From positions 12,108-76,107 of the forward strand of contig PXST01000002.1 in the NCBI GenBank assembly GCA_003023405.1: a stretch of 64,000 bases of DNA. Direction: 5' to 3'. Below, piece by piece: positions 8,309 through 17,685 of this stretch. Below the pieces are notes generated by a model that was given only the letters and a program-made list of their open reading frames with translations, did no database searches and was not told the DNA's origin. The first letter of the stretch is position 1, and every line of letters begins with the position of its first letter. The stretch is from Halobacteriales archaeon SW_8_68_21 (lineage in GTDB: Archaea; Halobacteriota; Halobacteria; Halobacteriales; Haloferacaceae). A program made the translations under genes and the position numbers.

Positions 8309-8737
8309 ATGTACCGCGTACTGCTGCCCGTCAGCGCGGAGCCCGGTCAGGCGCTGACCGCCGCGGACGCCGTCGCGTCGCTCCCGAACGCCGCCGAGGA
8401 GGTCGAGGCAGTGATTCTCAACGTCTACGAGGGGTTTGAGGCCAGCGGCGAGGGGGGCCGCGTCGACTCCGAGGAGGTGTGGAACGAGGAGAACTATCCC
8501 GAGACCGTCGACGCCGTCGCGGACCGGCTGGCGGAGGCCGGCGTCGCGACCACCAGACGGCGGGAGCACGGCGACCCAGACGAGGTGATCGTCGAGGTCG
8601 CCGCGGAGCTCGACGCAGACAACATCTCCATGAGCGGGCGACGCCGAAGCCCCACCGGCAAGGTGCTGTTCGGGAGCACCACTCAGTCGGTGGTGCTCGC
8701 GGCCGACTGCCCCGTGACGGTGACGCTCGACGACTGA
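8309..8737 (+). CDS. Universal stress protein (UspA) family
   Basis: This is a single UspA domain of 142 aa. It starts MYRVLLPVSAEPG, has an alpha/beta Rossmann-like pattern, and ends with an ATP-binding-type motif (GRRRSPTGKVLFGSTTQSVV, of the form G-x2-G-x9-G-S/T). It is likely a small nucleotide-binding stress or regulatory protein. In haloarchaea UspA genes often sit beside transporter genes; here a TRAP transporter follows. It has its own TATA-like box, so it may be regulated separately from the catabolic operon. Confidence 0.85.
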   Translation: MYRVLLPVSAEPGQALTAADAVASLPNAAEEVEAVILNVYEGFEASGEGGRVDSEEVWNEENYPETVDAVADRLAEAGVATTRRREHGDPDEVIVEVAAELDADNISMSGRRRSPTGKVLFGSTTQSVVLAADCPVTVTLDD

Positions 8738-8833
8738 GCGGCGTCCGTGTGGGACGGGCGTCAGGTCCGCGGATATCCCGTACGTTTGAACTGAAATAAA
8801 CAGATACATTGTTAATGATTGACCGAAAGTACC

Positions 8834-9964
8834 ATGTTGAGCATGGCAGATAATTCCATCAATCGGCGTAAGTTCCTGTACGGCACGGGCGCAGTAGGGA
8901 TGACCGGACTCGCAGGCTGTAGCGGTGGCGGCGACGGCGGCGACGGCGGTGACGGGATGGACGGCGGCGACGGCGACGGCGGCGATGGCGGTGACGGCGG
9001 TGACGGGATGGACGGCGGCGAGGACCTCATGCTGCGCGTCGGGACGTCGGCGGGCGGGACTCAGGATGTCGGACTGGCCGTAGAGCGCGCGGTGAGCCAA
9101 GAGAGCGACAGCCTGAACTACTCGACAATCGAGAGCCCGGGATACATCGGCACGATCCGTCGGATGGCGAACAACCAGTTCAACGCCGGGATCACCGACA
9201 ACAACTCGCTGTCGAAGGCGCTCAGCGAGACCGGTGCGTTCTCCGATCAGCCGGTCGAACGGATCCCGCAGTACGGGTTCTACGCGTTCCCGTACAGCAT
9301 CTACGTCATCGCCCGCGACGGCACGGGGATCGAAACGTTCGACGACCTCGCCGGCGCGAACGTCTACCCCGCCGAACCGGGGTACTCGACGCGTGCGACG
9401 ACGCTCGACGTCTGGTCGCAGGAGCCAACCGCGGACGTGTTCGACCAGATGAACGTCCAGAACCAGAGCGTCGACTCCGCGCCCGGCGCGATGGAGGAGG
9501 GCAACATCGACGCGACCATCGCGTACGGAACGCCCGGCGTTCGGTACACCGGGTTCGTTCAGGAGATCGCCTCCCGGATCGACGTCCACTACGTCGAGCC
9601 GACCGACGCGCTCATCGAGTCCGCCGAGTCGTACGACGGGGCCGGGACCGGCACCACGAGTTACGAGGACTGGCCCATCGCGGACACCGACATCGGCACC
9701 GACGAGGTGTTCCACTGGAACTTGGAGGTGAACTACACGTTCAACCCAGAGGCAAATCCGGACGCAGTCTACGAACTGTGCCGGGTCGTCGACGAGTCCA
9801 ACGACACGGTCAACGAGGGCGAAGAGCAGTTCAACGACTTCGGGTCCACCGAGGACATGCTCGGCTCGGCGCGCGAAAACATCCCGGTCCACCGCGGCGC
9901 GGTACAGTACTACCGGGACAACGACGTGTGGGACGGCAGCCTGACCGAGGGGGACAGCGCCTGA
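8834..9964 (+). CDS. TAXI-family TRAP transporter solute-binding lipoprotein
   Basis: This is a secreted substrate-binding protein. A twin-arginine signal (NRRKFLYGTGAVGMTGLAGC) leads to a lipobox cysteine, followed by a Gly-Asp repeat linker typical of haloarchaeal surface lipoproteins. The mature part begins LRVGTSAGGTQDVGLAVE and contains FDDLAGANVYPAEPGYSTR, both typical of TAXI (TRAP-associated extracytoplasmic immunogenic) receptors, which bind small carboxylates. ATG codons at 8834 and 8843 are both possible, and a TTG at 8819 is in frame; the signal peptide works with any of them. The permease gene follows after ~150 nt, so they form one transporter. Confidence 0.88.
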   Translation: MLSMADNSINRRKFLYGTGAVGMTGLAGCSGGGDGGDGGDGMDGGDGDGGDGGDGGDGMDGGEDLMLRVGTSAGGTQDVGLAVERAVSQESDSLNYSTIESPGYIGTIRRMANNQFNAGITDNNSLSKALSETGAFSDQPVERIPQYGFYAFPYSIYVIARDGTGIETFDDLAGANVYPAEPGYSTRATTLDVWSQEPTADVFDQMNVQNQSVDSAPGAMEEGNIDATIAYGTPGVRYTGFVQEIASRIDVHYVEPTDALIESAESYDGAGTGTTSYEDWPIADTDIGTDEVFHWNLEVNYTFNPEANPDAVYELCRVVDESNDTVNEGEEQFNDFGSTEDMLGSARENIPVHRGAVQYYRDNDVWDGSLTEGDSA

Positions 9965-10116
9965 TCGGTCCCTGAGCCGGTTCTCTCCCGCCTCTCGGGA
10001 CGTGCTGATCAATAATTTAAAATCACCGAACACACAACCGACGACTCGGAAACAACCATGACACTATCCACCACGCCCGGGCGGACGAACGTCCCGCATG
10101 ACGCGCGCTGGCACCG

Positions 10117-12186
10117 ATGAGTACCGAAACGGTCTCGGCCGAGTCCGAATCCGAATCCGAGTCCGGACTGCTCCGCGGGCTCGATGTCACGGTCACGGTG
10201 GCGGCGCTGTTGTTCTGGGCCGGGGTACTCTACTGGGCTCAGACGCAGGTGATCTCGCAGGTGCGGTACGCCACCGCGTTCGTCGGCGGCATTCTGACCG
10301 TGTACGCGCTCAACGAGACGCGGCTCGCCATCAGCGACGGGGACTGGGTCGACGGCGCGGTGTTGATCCCGGCGTCGCTGGCGCTGATGACCGCCTCGGC
10401 CTTTTTTGCCGTCAACTTCCAAGACGTGTACCTCCAGCGGCAGGGGTACGCGCTCGAACACGAGTACATGCTCGCGCGACTCGTCATCCTCTCGCTGATG
10501 TACCTCACGTGGCGCGAGTTCGGCAACGTGTTCCTCGGGCTCATCTTCGCCGTGTTCGGGTACGCGATGTTCGGGAACCTCGTGCCGGGCGTGTTGGGGC
10601 ACGCGGGGATGAACCAGACGACGCTGCTCCAGGCGACGGTCACCGACCTGTACGGGTTCTACGGGAGCTTGACGCAGATCACGGCCTCGTGGATCGCCCC
10701 GTTCCTGCTGTACGCCGGACTGCTGTTCGCGTACGGCGCGTTCGAACTCATCCTCCGGATCGCCATCGTGGCCGCGAAGTACATCGAGTCCGGCATCGCC
10801 CAGACGGCCGTGCTCTCCTCGGCGGTCATCGGGTCGATTAACGGCTCGTACACCGCCAACGCGGCGATGACGGGGTCGTTCACCATCCCGACGATGCAGG
10901 AGGCCGGCATGAAAGGGCACCGCGCGGCGGGCATCGAGGCGGTCGCCTCCACCTCCGGGCAGGTACTCCCGCCCGTGATGGGGGCGTCTGCGTTCGTGAT
11001 GGCGTCGTACCTCGGCGTTCCGTACCTCGACATCGTCGTCGCGGGGCTCGTCCCGGCCACGATCCTGGTGGCGTCCATCTCCATCGCGGTCCACTATCTC
11101 GCCGTCTCCGACGCCAGCAGTCAGGACATGGAGTTTTCCGAGTTCTTCGAGGAGACGCTCACGAACCGACAGAAAGTCTTCGAGGCGCTCCGGTTCGGCG
11201 TGCCGTTCGCGATACTCATCTACCTGCTCGGTGTCGTCCAGTTCACCGTGATGACCTCCGCGCTGTACACGGTCGTCGCGATGACGGTCACGGGCGTCCT
11301 AATGCCGACCGCCCAGCGCGGCTTCGAGTGCGTGGTCGGACTGAAGTCGTGGCTGCGGGACCCCGACGATGTCGAGGTCGGCGGACCGACCGCGGGCGTC
11401 TCGGGCACCGTCGCCGCGCCGTTCCGGCGTGTGGCCGCGTCGCTGCTCCGGTTCCGCCCGCTCGCGAAGTTCGCCGACGAGGTCGGGAACACCGTCCACG
11501 GGTTCCGCCGCGGCGCGGTCATCTTGGCACCGATCGCGATCATCTTGGTCGTCATCAGCGGCGTCGTGAACCTCTTCGGCACCACGGGGATCCCGGCGAA
11601 GATCGCGCTGCTCCTCATCAACATCTCGGGCGGCGTGCTGCTGTTCGCGGTGCTGCTCGGGATGGGCGTCGCCATCCTGATGGGCGTCGGCATGCCGACG
11701 GTCGCCGCGTACGTCATTGTGGCCATCCTCATCGTGCCGACCTTCGTCTCCGATTTCAACGTCGCGCCCATCACCGCCCACTACACGATGTTCTATGCGG
11801 CCATCCTCGCGGGGATCACGCCGCCGGTGGCGACGGCCGCGGTGATAGCGGCGGGCATCGCGGAGGCGAACTTCTGGCGGACCGCGTTCGTCTACAACCC
11901 CGGACTGATCTCGGTGGACGTCGGGTCGTACACGCTGTACGTCGGGCTGCTCGTGCTGCTCGGCGCGGTGGCAATCATCTACGGGCTGAACTACCCGTTC
12001 AAGATGCGTCCCGGACGCAAGATCGGGACGCGGGCGCTAGTCGCGGCGCTCGGGCTCTTTATTATGGTGTTCCCGAACAACGGCGTGAAGATCGCCGGTG
12101 TCGCGGTCTTCGCGGCCGTCTTCGTGGCCGAGAAGGTGATGATCCGTGGGGTCGAGCTTCCGTTCGGGAAGGGGACGAGCCAATGA
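10117..12186 (+). CDS. TRAP transporter fused permease (TAXI type)
   Basis: This is a polytopic membrane protein of 689 aa combining the small (DctQ-like) and large (DctM-like) TRAP permease parts. Many hydrophobic segments are visible. SAVIGSINGSYTANAAMTGS and the GMGVAILMGVGMPTVAAYV/PITAHYTMFYAAILAGITPP regions are hallmarks of the DctM transport core. A ~10-residue acidic Glu-Ser repeat precedes the first membrane span. It would drive uptake of the solute bound by the preceding lipoprotein using an ion gradient. The stop overlaps the start of a 77-aa membrane protein gene (ATGA). An AT-rich stretch near 10011-10024 could be a separate promoter. Confidence 0.9.
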   Translation: MSTETVSAESESESESGLLRGLDVTVTVAALLFWAGVLYWAQTQVISQVRYATAFVGGILTVYALNETRLAISDGDWVDGAVLIPASLALMTASAFFAVNFQDVYLQRQGYALEHEYMLARLVILSLMYLTWREFGNVFLGLIFAVFGYAMFGNLVPGVLGHAGMNQTTLLQATVTDLYGFYGSLTQITASWIAPFLLYAGLLFAYGAFELILRIAIVAAKYIESGIAQTAVLSSAVIGSINGSYTANAAMTGSFTIPTMQEAGMKGHRAAGIEAVASTSGQVLPPVMGASAFVMASYLGVPYLDIVVAGLVPATILVASISIAVHYLAVSDASSQDMEFSEFFEETLTNRQKVFEALRFGVPFAILIYLLGVVQFTVMTSALYTVVAMTVTGVLMPTAQRGFECVVGLKSWLRDPDDVEVGGPTAGVSGTVAAPFRRVAASLLRFRPLAKFADEVGNTVHGFRRGAVILAPIAIILVVISGVVNLFGTTGIPAKIALLLINISGGVLLFAVLLGMGVAILMGVGMPTVAAYVIVAILIVPTFVSDFNVAPITAHYTMFYAAILAGITPPVATAAVIAAGIAEANFWRTAFVYNPGLISVDVGSYTLYVGLLVLLGAVAIIYGLNYPFKMRPGRKIGTRALVAALGLFIMVFPNNGVKIAGVAVFAAVFVAEKVMIRGVELPFGKGTSQ

Positions 12187-12416
12187 GCGACGACTCCTCT
12201 CCCGAGGCGGTCGCCGAGGAATCCATCGAACAGGCCGGCGGTCTCGGAGAGATCGTCCCGGAGCCGCTGATGCCGCTCTGGAGCCGGGTGGAGCTGGTAC
12301 AGGCGTTCCGTCGGACCCACGGCGAGACGTACGTCGGCGTCCTCGAGCTGCTCACCGCGCTCGTACTCGCCGGCGGCTACGTCTGGTGGCTACTCATCTT
12401 CTTCGAAGTACTGTGA
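12183..12416 (+). CDS. Small TRAP-linked membrane protein (77 aa)
   Basis: The ATG overlaps the permease TGA by 4 nt, so it is translationally coupled to the transporter. The protein has an acidic N-terminus, a conserved-looking middle (VPEPLMPLWSRVELVQAFRR) and one C-terminal hydrophobic span (VGVLELLTALVLAGGYVWWL, then LIFFEVL). Since the fused permease already carries a DctQ-like part, this may be an accessory subunit. I do not recognise a named family, and the function is inferred from coupling only. Confidence 0.7.
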   Translation: MSDDSSPEAVAEESIEQAGGLGEIVPEPLMPLWSRVELVQAFRRTHGETYVGVLELLTALVLAGGYVWWLLIFFEVL

Positions 12417-12591
12417 GATCGTAACCCCCTCGGATCGCCCGTGTTCGGGCCTACAGCTCCGAGCAAAGGCCGTCAGCGATGGAACCGGTGCCGTCGTGAG
12501 GGCGGTGGTCGTCGGACGGGAGCCGAGGCCGACGCGCGTCGACCGACTCGCTCACCGACAGCGTTTTTCACCGCGGCCGCCGAGCGGGGGC

Positions 12592-15357
12592 GTGAACGTT
12601 CGGGGGCCGATCGTCTCCGTCGGAGAGGCGCGGACGGTGTCGACGTCGTACGGCGAGCGCGACCTCCGCGAGGTGCGGGTCCAGCCCGACCGCGGCGCTG
12701 GCGACCCGGTCGACGTGACGCTGTGGGGGAAGTGGACGGAGACAGCCGAACACGCCGAGACCGGCATGGAACTGCTCGTCACGACGGCAGCGGAGGACGA
12801 GTACCGCGGCGAGGTCGGCTACGCGACGACCGACGAGTCGTGGGTCGTCCTCGAACCCGACTTCCTCGTCGACGTGACCGGGATCCGGTCGTGGGTACAG
12901 TGCCCGCGGATGTACTACCTGAACAAGCTCTCGGGGATCCCGCTCAACTACCCGGTGGTCAAGGGGACCATCGTCCACGAGGTGTTCGGCGACCTGCTGC
13001 GCGGGGTGGATCTCGAAGCGTCCATCGCCGACCGCGTGGACGAGGCCGGGCTGGAACTCGGCCTGCTGGGCTACGAGCGCGCGGAGGTCGAAGACGAGGT
13101 GCGCCGCAACGCCGCCGCCGTCGAGGGGTGGCTCGCGCAGGGGACGCTCTCCGACGAGGACACGTGGCGCTCGGAGTTCACCCTCATCTCCCCCACCTTC
13201 GGCCTGAAGGGCCGGGCGGACGCGCTCCGGCGCGGCACCCCCGTCGAACTGAAGACCGGGAAGAACACCAAGCGCGAGCCGCGCTTCCACGACAAGGTAC
13301 AGGCCGCCTGCTACGCCCTCATGCTCGACGAGCGCGGCGTCGACCCGGACATCGGCACGCTGCTCTACACGAAAAACACCGCCCTGGACCGCAACGAGGA
13401 GTCGGGCGACCTCGCGCCCGCCAAGGAGTTCACCGTCGGCCGCGGGTTCTTGGAGTTCGTCGTGCGCGAGCGCAACGCCCTCGCCGCGATGGAGTGGCGC
13501 GCGCTCAACGACCCGGGCGAACGCCCCACGGTGCCGACGGGGTACGAGGCGGACGCGACGTGTAGCTACTGTTTCGAGCAGGACGCCTGTATGGTCGTTT
13601 CCGGTCGCCTCGATCAAGAGTCGAAGGCGGGGCAGATTGGGACGCCGGTCCCCGAAGAGGAGCGCGACTACTTCGACCGCTTCTACGCCGCAGTCGAGGA
13701 GGAGCGCCGCGAGACCCACGCCGAGTACCGGAAGCTGTGGGAGCAGACGCCCGAGGAGCGCGCCGCGGACGACCGCGCGTTGATCGGCTTAGAGCCGGCG
13801 GGGCAAACGGAGATCGACGACGCCCGCTGGGAGCTTCGCGCCCGCAAGCCGGGCGACGCCGTCTCGAAGCTCCGCGAGGGCGACGTGGCGCTCGTGAGTG
13901 ACGGCGACCCCGTCTCGGGCCACGCGGAGCTCGGCCGGATCACCGAACTCGGGAGCGACGAGGTCGTCGTGGAGGCGGACGAACCGGTCGAGCTGCGCCG
14001 CCTCGACGTGTACCCCTCCGAGATCTCCGTCGACCGCTCGCTCACCGCGCTCCACGACGCGGTGCTGAAGGGCGGCCCCGACCGCAAGGACGTGCTGTTC
14101 GGCCGGCGGGAGCCGGCGTTCCGCGACCCGGCCGACCGGCCGACGGGGAGCCCGGGAAGCGACGGTCCGGACGCGCCGGACGATTACGTCGGCAACAACG
14201 ACGCCCAGAACGAGGCGGTCGAACTCGCCGTCGACGCCGAGGACTTGGCGCTGATCCACGGCCCGCCCGGTACCGGGAAGACGTACACCATCGCCCGGAC
14301 GATCCGCGCGCTGGTCGCGGAGGGGAACCGGGTGCTGCTGTCGGCGTTTACGAACCGCGCGGTCGACAACGCGCTCGAAGCGCTCCGCGACCAGGGGTTC
14401 GAGGACTGGGTCGCGTCCGCGCGACCAGACGGAGCCGGTGAAACTGGTGGAATCCTGCGCGTCGGGACCGAGACCGGCGTCCGCGACGACATGCGGGACG
14501 TGCGGCTCGTCCAGCGCGGCGACCCAAACGCGAAGGCCGCAGAGCTGCGCGACGCGCCGGTCGTCGCCGCCACCACCGCGGCATGCGGCTCCCGGGTCAT
14601 GCGCGAGTGCGAGTTCGACGTGGCGCTCGTCGACGAGGCCTCACAGCTCACCGAGCCGGGGACGCACGCCGCGATCAACCGCGCCGACCGGTTCGTCCTC
14701 GTGGGCGACCACGAGCAGCTTCCGCCCGTCGTCCGCGCCGAGAACGACCTCAGCACTTCCCTTTTTCAGCGGCTCATCGAGGAGTACCCCGAGGCGAGCG
14801 TCATGCTCGACCGGCAGTACCGCATGAGCCAGCGGATCCAGGCGTTCGCCTCCGCGGAGTTCTACGACGGCGCGCTCCGGCCCGCGACCCCCGAGGTGGC
14901 CGGCCAGACGCTCGCCGACCTCGGCGTCGACCCCACCGCGCTCGCGCCCGAGCTGACCGGCGGCGTAGGGTTCGTCGACCCCGACGGCGAGCGCGACGGC
15001 AACCGAAACGTCCGTGAGGCCGAGCGCGTCGCCGCGGTCGTCGACGCCTACGTCGCGGCCGGGGTCGACCCGGACGACATCGGCGTCATCGCGCCCTTCC
15101 GCGCGCAGGTCGCGGAGATCGGTCGCCGGACCGACGTGACCGTCGACACCGTCGACCGCTTCCAGGGCTCCTCGAAGGAGGTGATCGTCGTCTCGCTGGT
15201 GGCGACCGGCGACCTCGACGGGCCCATCTTCGAGGACCACCGCCGCGTGAACGTGGCGCTCACCCGGGCCAAAAAGCAGCTGACGGTCGTCGGCGACGCA
15301 GACGCGCTCGGCACCGACCCCTTCTACGCGCGGCTGCTGGAGTGGGCGCAGCGGTGA
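12592..15357 (+). CDS. dna2: Dna2-like protein: OB-fold, Cas4/RecB-type nuclease and superfamily 1 helicase
   Basis: From the GTG at 12592 this is 921 aa. An N-terminal OB-like region (RGPIVSVGEARTVSTSYGER) is followed by a RecB/Cas4-type nuclease. The nuclease shows QCPRMYYL, GRADAL, VELKTGK and QAACYAL (catalytic D, ExK and QxxxY), plus iron-sulfur cysteines C in QCPR and CSYCFEQDAC. The C-terminal half is a UPF1-like helicase with Walker A GPPGTGKTYTI, DEAS in VDEASQLTEPG, and RRVNVALTRAKKQL. It likely processes DNA flaps and ends in replication and repair. GTG 12496 is an upstream in-frame alternative, but its extra 32 residues are basic and not family-like. Confidence 0.85.
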   Translation: MNVRGPIVSVGEARTVSTSYGERDLREVRVQPDRGAGDPVDVTLWGKWTETAEHAETGMELLVTTAAEDEYRGEVGYATTDESWVVLEPDFLVDVTGIRSWVQCPRMYYLNKLSGIPLNYPVVKGTIVHEVFGDLLRGVDLEASIADRVDEAGLELGLLGYERAEVEDEVRRNAAAVEGWLAQGTLSDEDTWRSEFTLISPTFGLKGRADALRRGTPVELKTGKNTKREPRFHDKVQAACYALMLDERGVDPDIGTLLYTKNTALDRNEESGDLAPAKEFTVGRGFLEFVVRERNALAAMEWRALNDPGERPTVPTGYEADATCSYCFEQDACMVVSGRLDQESKAGQIGTPVPEEERDYFDRFYAAVEEERRETHAEYRKLWEQTPEERAADDRALIGLEPAGQTEIDDARWELRARKPGDAVSKLREGDVALVSDGDPVSGHAELGRITELGSDEVVVEADEPVELRRLDVYPSEISVDRSLTALHDAVLKGGPDRKDVLFGRREPAFRDPADRPTGSPGSDGPDAPDDYVGNNDAQNEAVELAVDAEDLALIHGPPGTGKTYTIARTIRALVAEGNRVLLSAFTNRAVDNALEALRDQGFEDWVASARPDGAGETGGILRVGTETGVRDDMRDVRLVQRGDPNAKAAELRDAPVVAATTAACGSRVMRECEFDVALVDEASQLTEPGTHAAINRADRFVLVGDHEQLPPVVRAENDLSTSLFQRLIEEYPEASVMLDRQYRMSQRIQAFASAEFYDGALRPATPEVAGQTLADLGVDPTALAPELTGGVGFVDPDGERDGNRNVREAERVAAVVDAYVAAGVDPDDIGVIAPFRAQVAEIGRRTDVTVDTVDRFQGSSKEVIVVSLVATGDLDGPIFEDHRRVNVALTRAKKQLTVVGDADALGTDPFYARLLEWAQR

Positions 15358-15408
15358 CATCCTCCCCGCGCTAAGGGACCGGGCTTCCCGAACCGCACAA
15401 ACAAACGG

Positions 15409-15486
15409 CTGTGCTGTGGCGCGCGCCTCCGAGCACCCATTTAAAAGGTGCGAGGAGCGCCGCGCGCGGCTGGGGCTTTGGAGGCG
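15409..15486 (+). repeat. Copy 1 of a dispersed hairpin element
   Basis: This intergenic stretch between the Dna2-like gene and purC can fold into an imperfect hairpin. GCGCGCGCCTCC pairs with GGAGCGCCGCGCGC, and an inner stem GCACC/GGTGC closes an AT-rich loop. It ends with GGCTGGGGCTTTGGAGGCG. The same frame of sequence (GTGGCGCG-GCCTCCGAGC ... GGAGC-CCGCGCG ... GGCTGGGGCTT) recurs at 61877-61988 and in modified form at 30050-30160. Strand is arbitrary. Confidence 0.6.
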
Positions 15487-15509
15487 TTCACCGCGGCGTC
15501 AACGACTTC

Positions 15510-16514
15510 TTATAAGTCGTCGATCGCGTCGAGCGCGGCCTCGATGTCGGGCGCGTCGAACCAGTCGCGGTCGGTGTACGCGTTCGTCCCGGCCGCGTAC
15601 AGGTCCGAGGCCTCGTCGACGACCTCGGGGGGAAGGGAAACGGGGTCCGGCTCGCAGAGCGCGCGCCAGTCGTCGGTGTCGCGGTCGGCGACCACCGTCT
15701 TCGCCTCTTTCACGGCCGCGACCCAGTCGGGGTCGTTCGCCTTGTACCACTGGCGGACGACCTCCTTCGAGACGCTGCGGCCGCCGTACGAGAAGCGGTT
15801 TTCGTCGAAGGTGCCGACCACGTCGGCGACGCGGAGTTCGCCGTCGGCGTAGAGGCACTCGATTTTTCCGTCCTCGTGGACGAACCCCGCCGTGTCGGCG
15901 CGCTCGGTGACGACGCGGTTCACGTCGCGCGCGAGGGATTCGAGCGCGTCGATGTCGGCCGCGCCCGCTATCTCGTCCGCCTCCACCCGCGTGAGGTACC
16001 GGTCCTGCCGCTCGTACTTCGTCGAGAACTCCACGACCGGCTCGGGGAGATCAACCGGCTCGTCCGGCCACTCGTCGACGCCGAGCGCCGAGTCGAGCCC
16101 GAACTCGGCGGGCCCGCCCGCGGCGTGGAAGGCGTCGTAGTCGTAGCCGGCGTGGGGGCCCTCGTACGGCAGGTCGGGGACCCGAGTCAGGTCGATGGCC
16201 ATCTTGGTCGGCGGGGCGGTCGCTTCGTCCAGCGGGACGACGGCCGGGGCATCGGTCTCGTCGTTCCCGGCGTCGGTGGTCTCCTCTGCGGCGGGGTCGG
16301 TGACGCCTCGGTAGTGAGTCGGCACTCCCTCGCGTTCCAGCAGTTCGAAGTTGAACGCGCCCATCGCGCAGAGGCTCGCGCCCTTGTTCGGGATCGCGTC
16401 GGGCATCTGTCCCCAGTCGAACACGGAGTAGGCGTCCGTGAAGACGAATCGTCCCCGACCGAGTCCGTCGGCGGTCGCCGGCTCGTCGACGCGGAACTCC
16501 TTGACGCTCGTCAT
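15510..16514 (-). CDS. purC: Phosphoribosylaminoimidazole-succinocarboxamide synthase
   Basis: This is SAICAR synthase of purine biosynthesis (334 aa), which joins CAIR and aspartate using ATP. The N-terminal signature [17 protein letters not shown] and [18 protein letters not shown] match archaeal PurC, as do the [15 protein letters not shown] region and the [20 protein letters not shown] stretch (the position of the D-E-x-R/TPDSSR-like substrate loop in bacterial PurC). A ~30-residue acidic insertion after GVTDPAAEE is common in haloarchaeal forms. It is convergent with the Dna2-like gene and separated from it by hairpin element copy 1. Confidence 0.88.
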   Translation of the reverse strand: MTSVKEFRVDEPATADGLGRGRFVFTDAYSVFDWGQMPDAIPNKGASLCAMGAFNFELLEREGVPTHYRGVTDPAAEETTDAGNDETDAPAVVPLDEATAPPTKMAIDLTRVPDLPYEGPHAGYDYDAFHAAGGPAEFGLDSALGVDEWPDEPVDLPEPVVEFSTKYERQDRYLTRVEADEIAGAADIDALESLARDVNRVVTERADTAGFVHEDGKIECLYADGELRVADVVGTFDENRFSYGGRSVSKEVVRQWYKANDPDWVAAVKEAKTVVADRDTDDWRALCEPDPVSLPPEVVDEASDLYAAGTNAYTDRDWFDAPDIEAALDAIDDL

Positions 16515-16682
16515 GGGTCACACCGCGACCGCCTCCCACATGAAACCTCCAGTTACGTGGTCACTTCGATGCGTTTCGCCTCAATTCGATCCACACATGC
16601 GGATCAGAACGGACGCGGCGGCGGTTGGCGGCCGCGCGGTCGCATCGAAAGCGACACCCGAGTCGGTCCCCCATCGCGTGGC

Positions 16683-17372
16683 ATGAGCGAGGCGCGCGAG
16701 GTCGTCGTCCTCCGCTACGGCCACCGGCCGGGACGCGACGACCGCATGACGACGCACGTAGGACTCACGGCGCGGGCGCTCGGCGCGGACCGGGTGATCT
16801 TCCCCGGCAACGCCGGCCAGTCGGCGGAGACCGTCCGGGAGGTTACCGACCGGTTCGGCGGCCCCTTCGCCGTCGAACTGCGCGACGATCAGAAGGCGAT
16901 CGTCCGCGGGTTCGACGGGGTCGTCGTCCACCTCACGATGTACGGCGAGCGGGTTCAGGACGTGGAAGGGGAGATCCGTGAGGCGGCCGGCCTCGACGAC
17001 GCGACTACGGGCGGGTCGCCGCCTGCGCCCCGCGACGTCCTCGTCGTCGTCGGCGGCGAGAAGGTGCCGTGGGCGCTGTACCAGCGCGCCGACTTCAACG
17101 TGGGCGTGACGAACCAGCCGCACTCCGAGGTCGCCGGGCTGGCGGTGTTCCTCGACCGGCTGTTCGCGGGGACCGAACTGGACCGCGAGTGGGCGGACGC
17201 GGACCGCCGGGTCCTCCCCGAGGCGACCGGGAAGACCGTCGTCGACGCAGACGGGTCGGCTGATCGAGAGGCCGGCGGGCCGGGGGACGGAGCGGCCGAC
17301 GGGCCGGGGGACGGAGCGGTCAACGGATCGGCTGACCGAGAGGCCGGCGGGCCGGCGGACGGAGCGGACTGA
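16683..17372 (+). CDS. trm56: tRNA (cytidine(56)-2'-O)-methyltransferase Trm56
   Basis: This is an archaeal SPOUT-class tRNA methylase that modifies C56 in the T-loop. The 229-aa protein starts VVVLRYGHRPGRDDRMTTHV and contains GLTARALGADRV, ELRDDQK and the SAM-knot segment LVVVGGEKVPWALYQRADFN...GVTNQPHSEVAGLAVFLDRL, all typical of Trm56. ATG 16683 gives the family N-terminus; a much longer in-frame extension upstream is non-coding and runs antisense to purC. The last ~39 residues are an imperfect Gly/Ala/Asp repeat (ADREAGGP and GDGA units) outside the catalytic domain, apparently a low-complexity extension. Confidence 0.88.
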   Translation: MSEAREVVVLRYGHRPGRDDRMTTHVGLTARALGADRVIFPGNAGQSAETVREVTDRFGGPFAVELRDDQKAIVRGFDGVVVHLTMYGERVQDVEGEIREAAGLDDATTGGSPPAPRDVLVVVGGEKVPWALYQRADFNVGVTNQPHSEVAGLAVFLDRLFAGTELDREWADADRRVLPEATGKTVVDADGSADREAGGPGDGAADGPGDGAVNGSADREAGGPADGAD

Positions 17373-17461
17373 CTCGGGACGGTTGCGGTCGCTCAGCGCC
17401 CGTCGTCCTCGTCACGTCGCGGCCGCCTCTCGTCGTCCGTCGGCCGTCTCGGGGTCCCGCT

Positions 17462-17611
17462 CAGGATGCCCCGCAGCCCCGACATCGGCTCGCCGACCGG
17501 CTCGGGATCTGGCTCATGTACTGGGTCGTGGGGAAGGCGGGTGGCGAGTTCGACATCGACACCGGCGCGGACGGGACGACCGTCCGGCTGGAAGTCCCGG
17601 CGCATCCCTGA
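17462..17611 (+). pseudogene. C-terminal fragment of a sensor histidine kinase
   Basis: An open frame ending at TGA 17609-17611 reads RLADRLGIWLMYWVVGKAGG, then EFDIDTGADGTTVRLEVP. This matches the end of the HATPase domain of haloarchaeal histidine kinases (G2 box GLGLWLVYWIV-, then xSGG, and the final strand TVRLxLP). No start codon suitable for a full kinase exists upstream and the ATP-binding N box is missing, so only the last ~45 codons survive. It is a relic, followed at once by two perfect hairpins. Confidence 0.55.
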
Positions 17612-17685
17612 TCCGGAGGGCTGCCGCGCGGAACCCGAGACGACCGCGGTCTACAGGCGGAGCAGGCCGAGTGCCTCGGGGTCGT

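Noticed and set aside
8819-8833. TTG start five codons before the chosen ATG of the TAXI binding protein
   Set aside because: ATG codons at 8834 and 8843 give a complete Tat signal, and nothing favours the rarer TTG.
12592-15357. CRISPR-associated Cas4 interpretation of the nuclease domain
   Set aside because: The nuclease is fused to a UPF1-like helicase with an N-terminal OB-like region, the Dna2 layout. No cas genes or CRISPR array are in the window.
15358-15400. CATCCTCCCCGCGCTAAGG...GGGCTTCCC, resembling the right end of haloarchaeal IS200/IS605-type elements
   Set aside because: No TnpA or TnpB gene or guide-like partner is present and the hairpin is imperfect. Chance similarity or an ordinary terminator is as likely.
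15876-16682. Long forward open frame upstream of and in frame with trm56
   Set aside because: It runs antisense to purC and is an artefact of GC-rich third-position bias. The Trm56 family N-terminus is at 16683.
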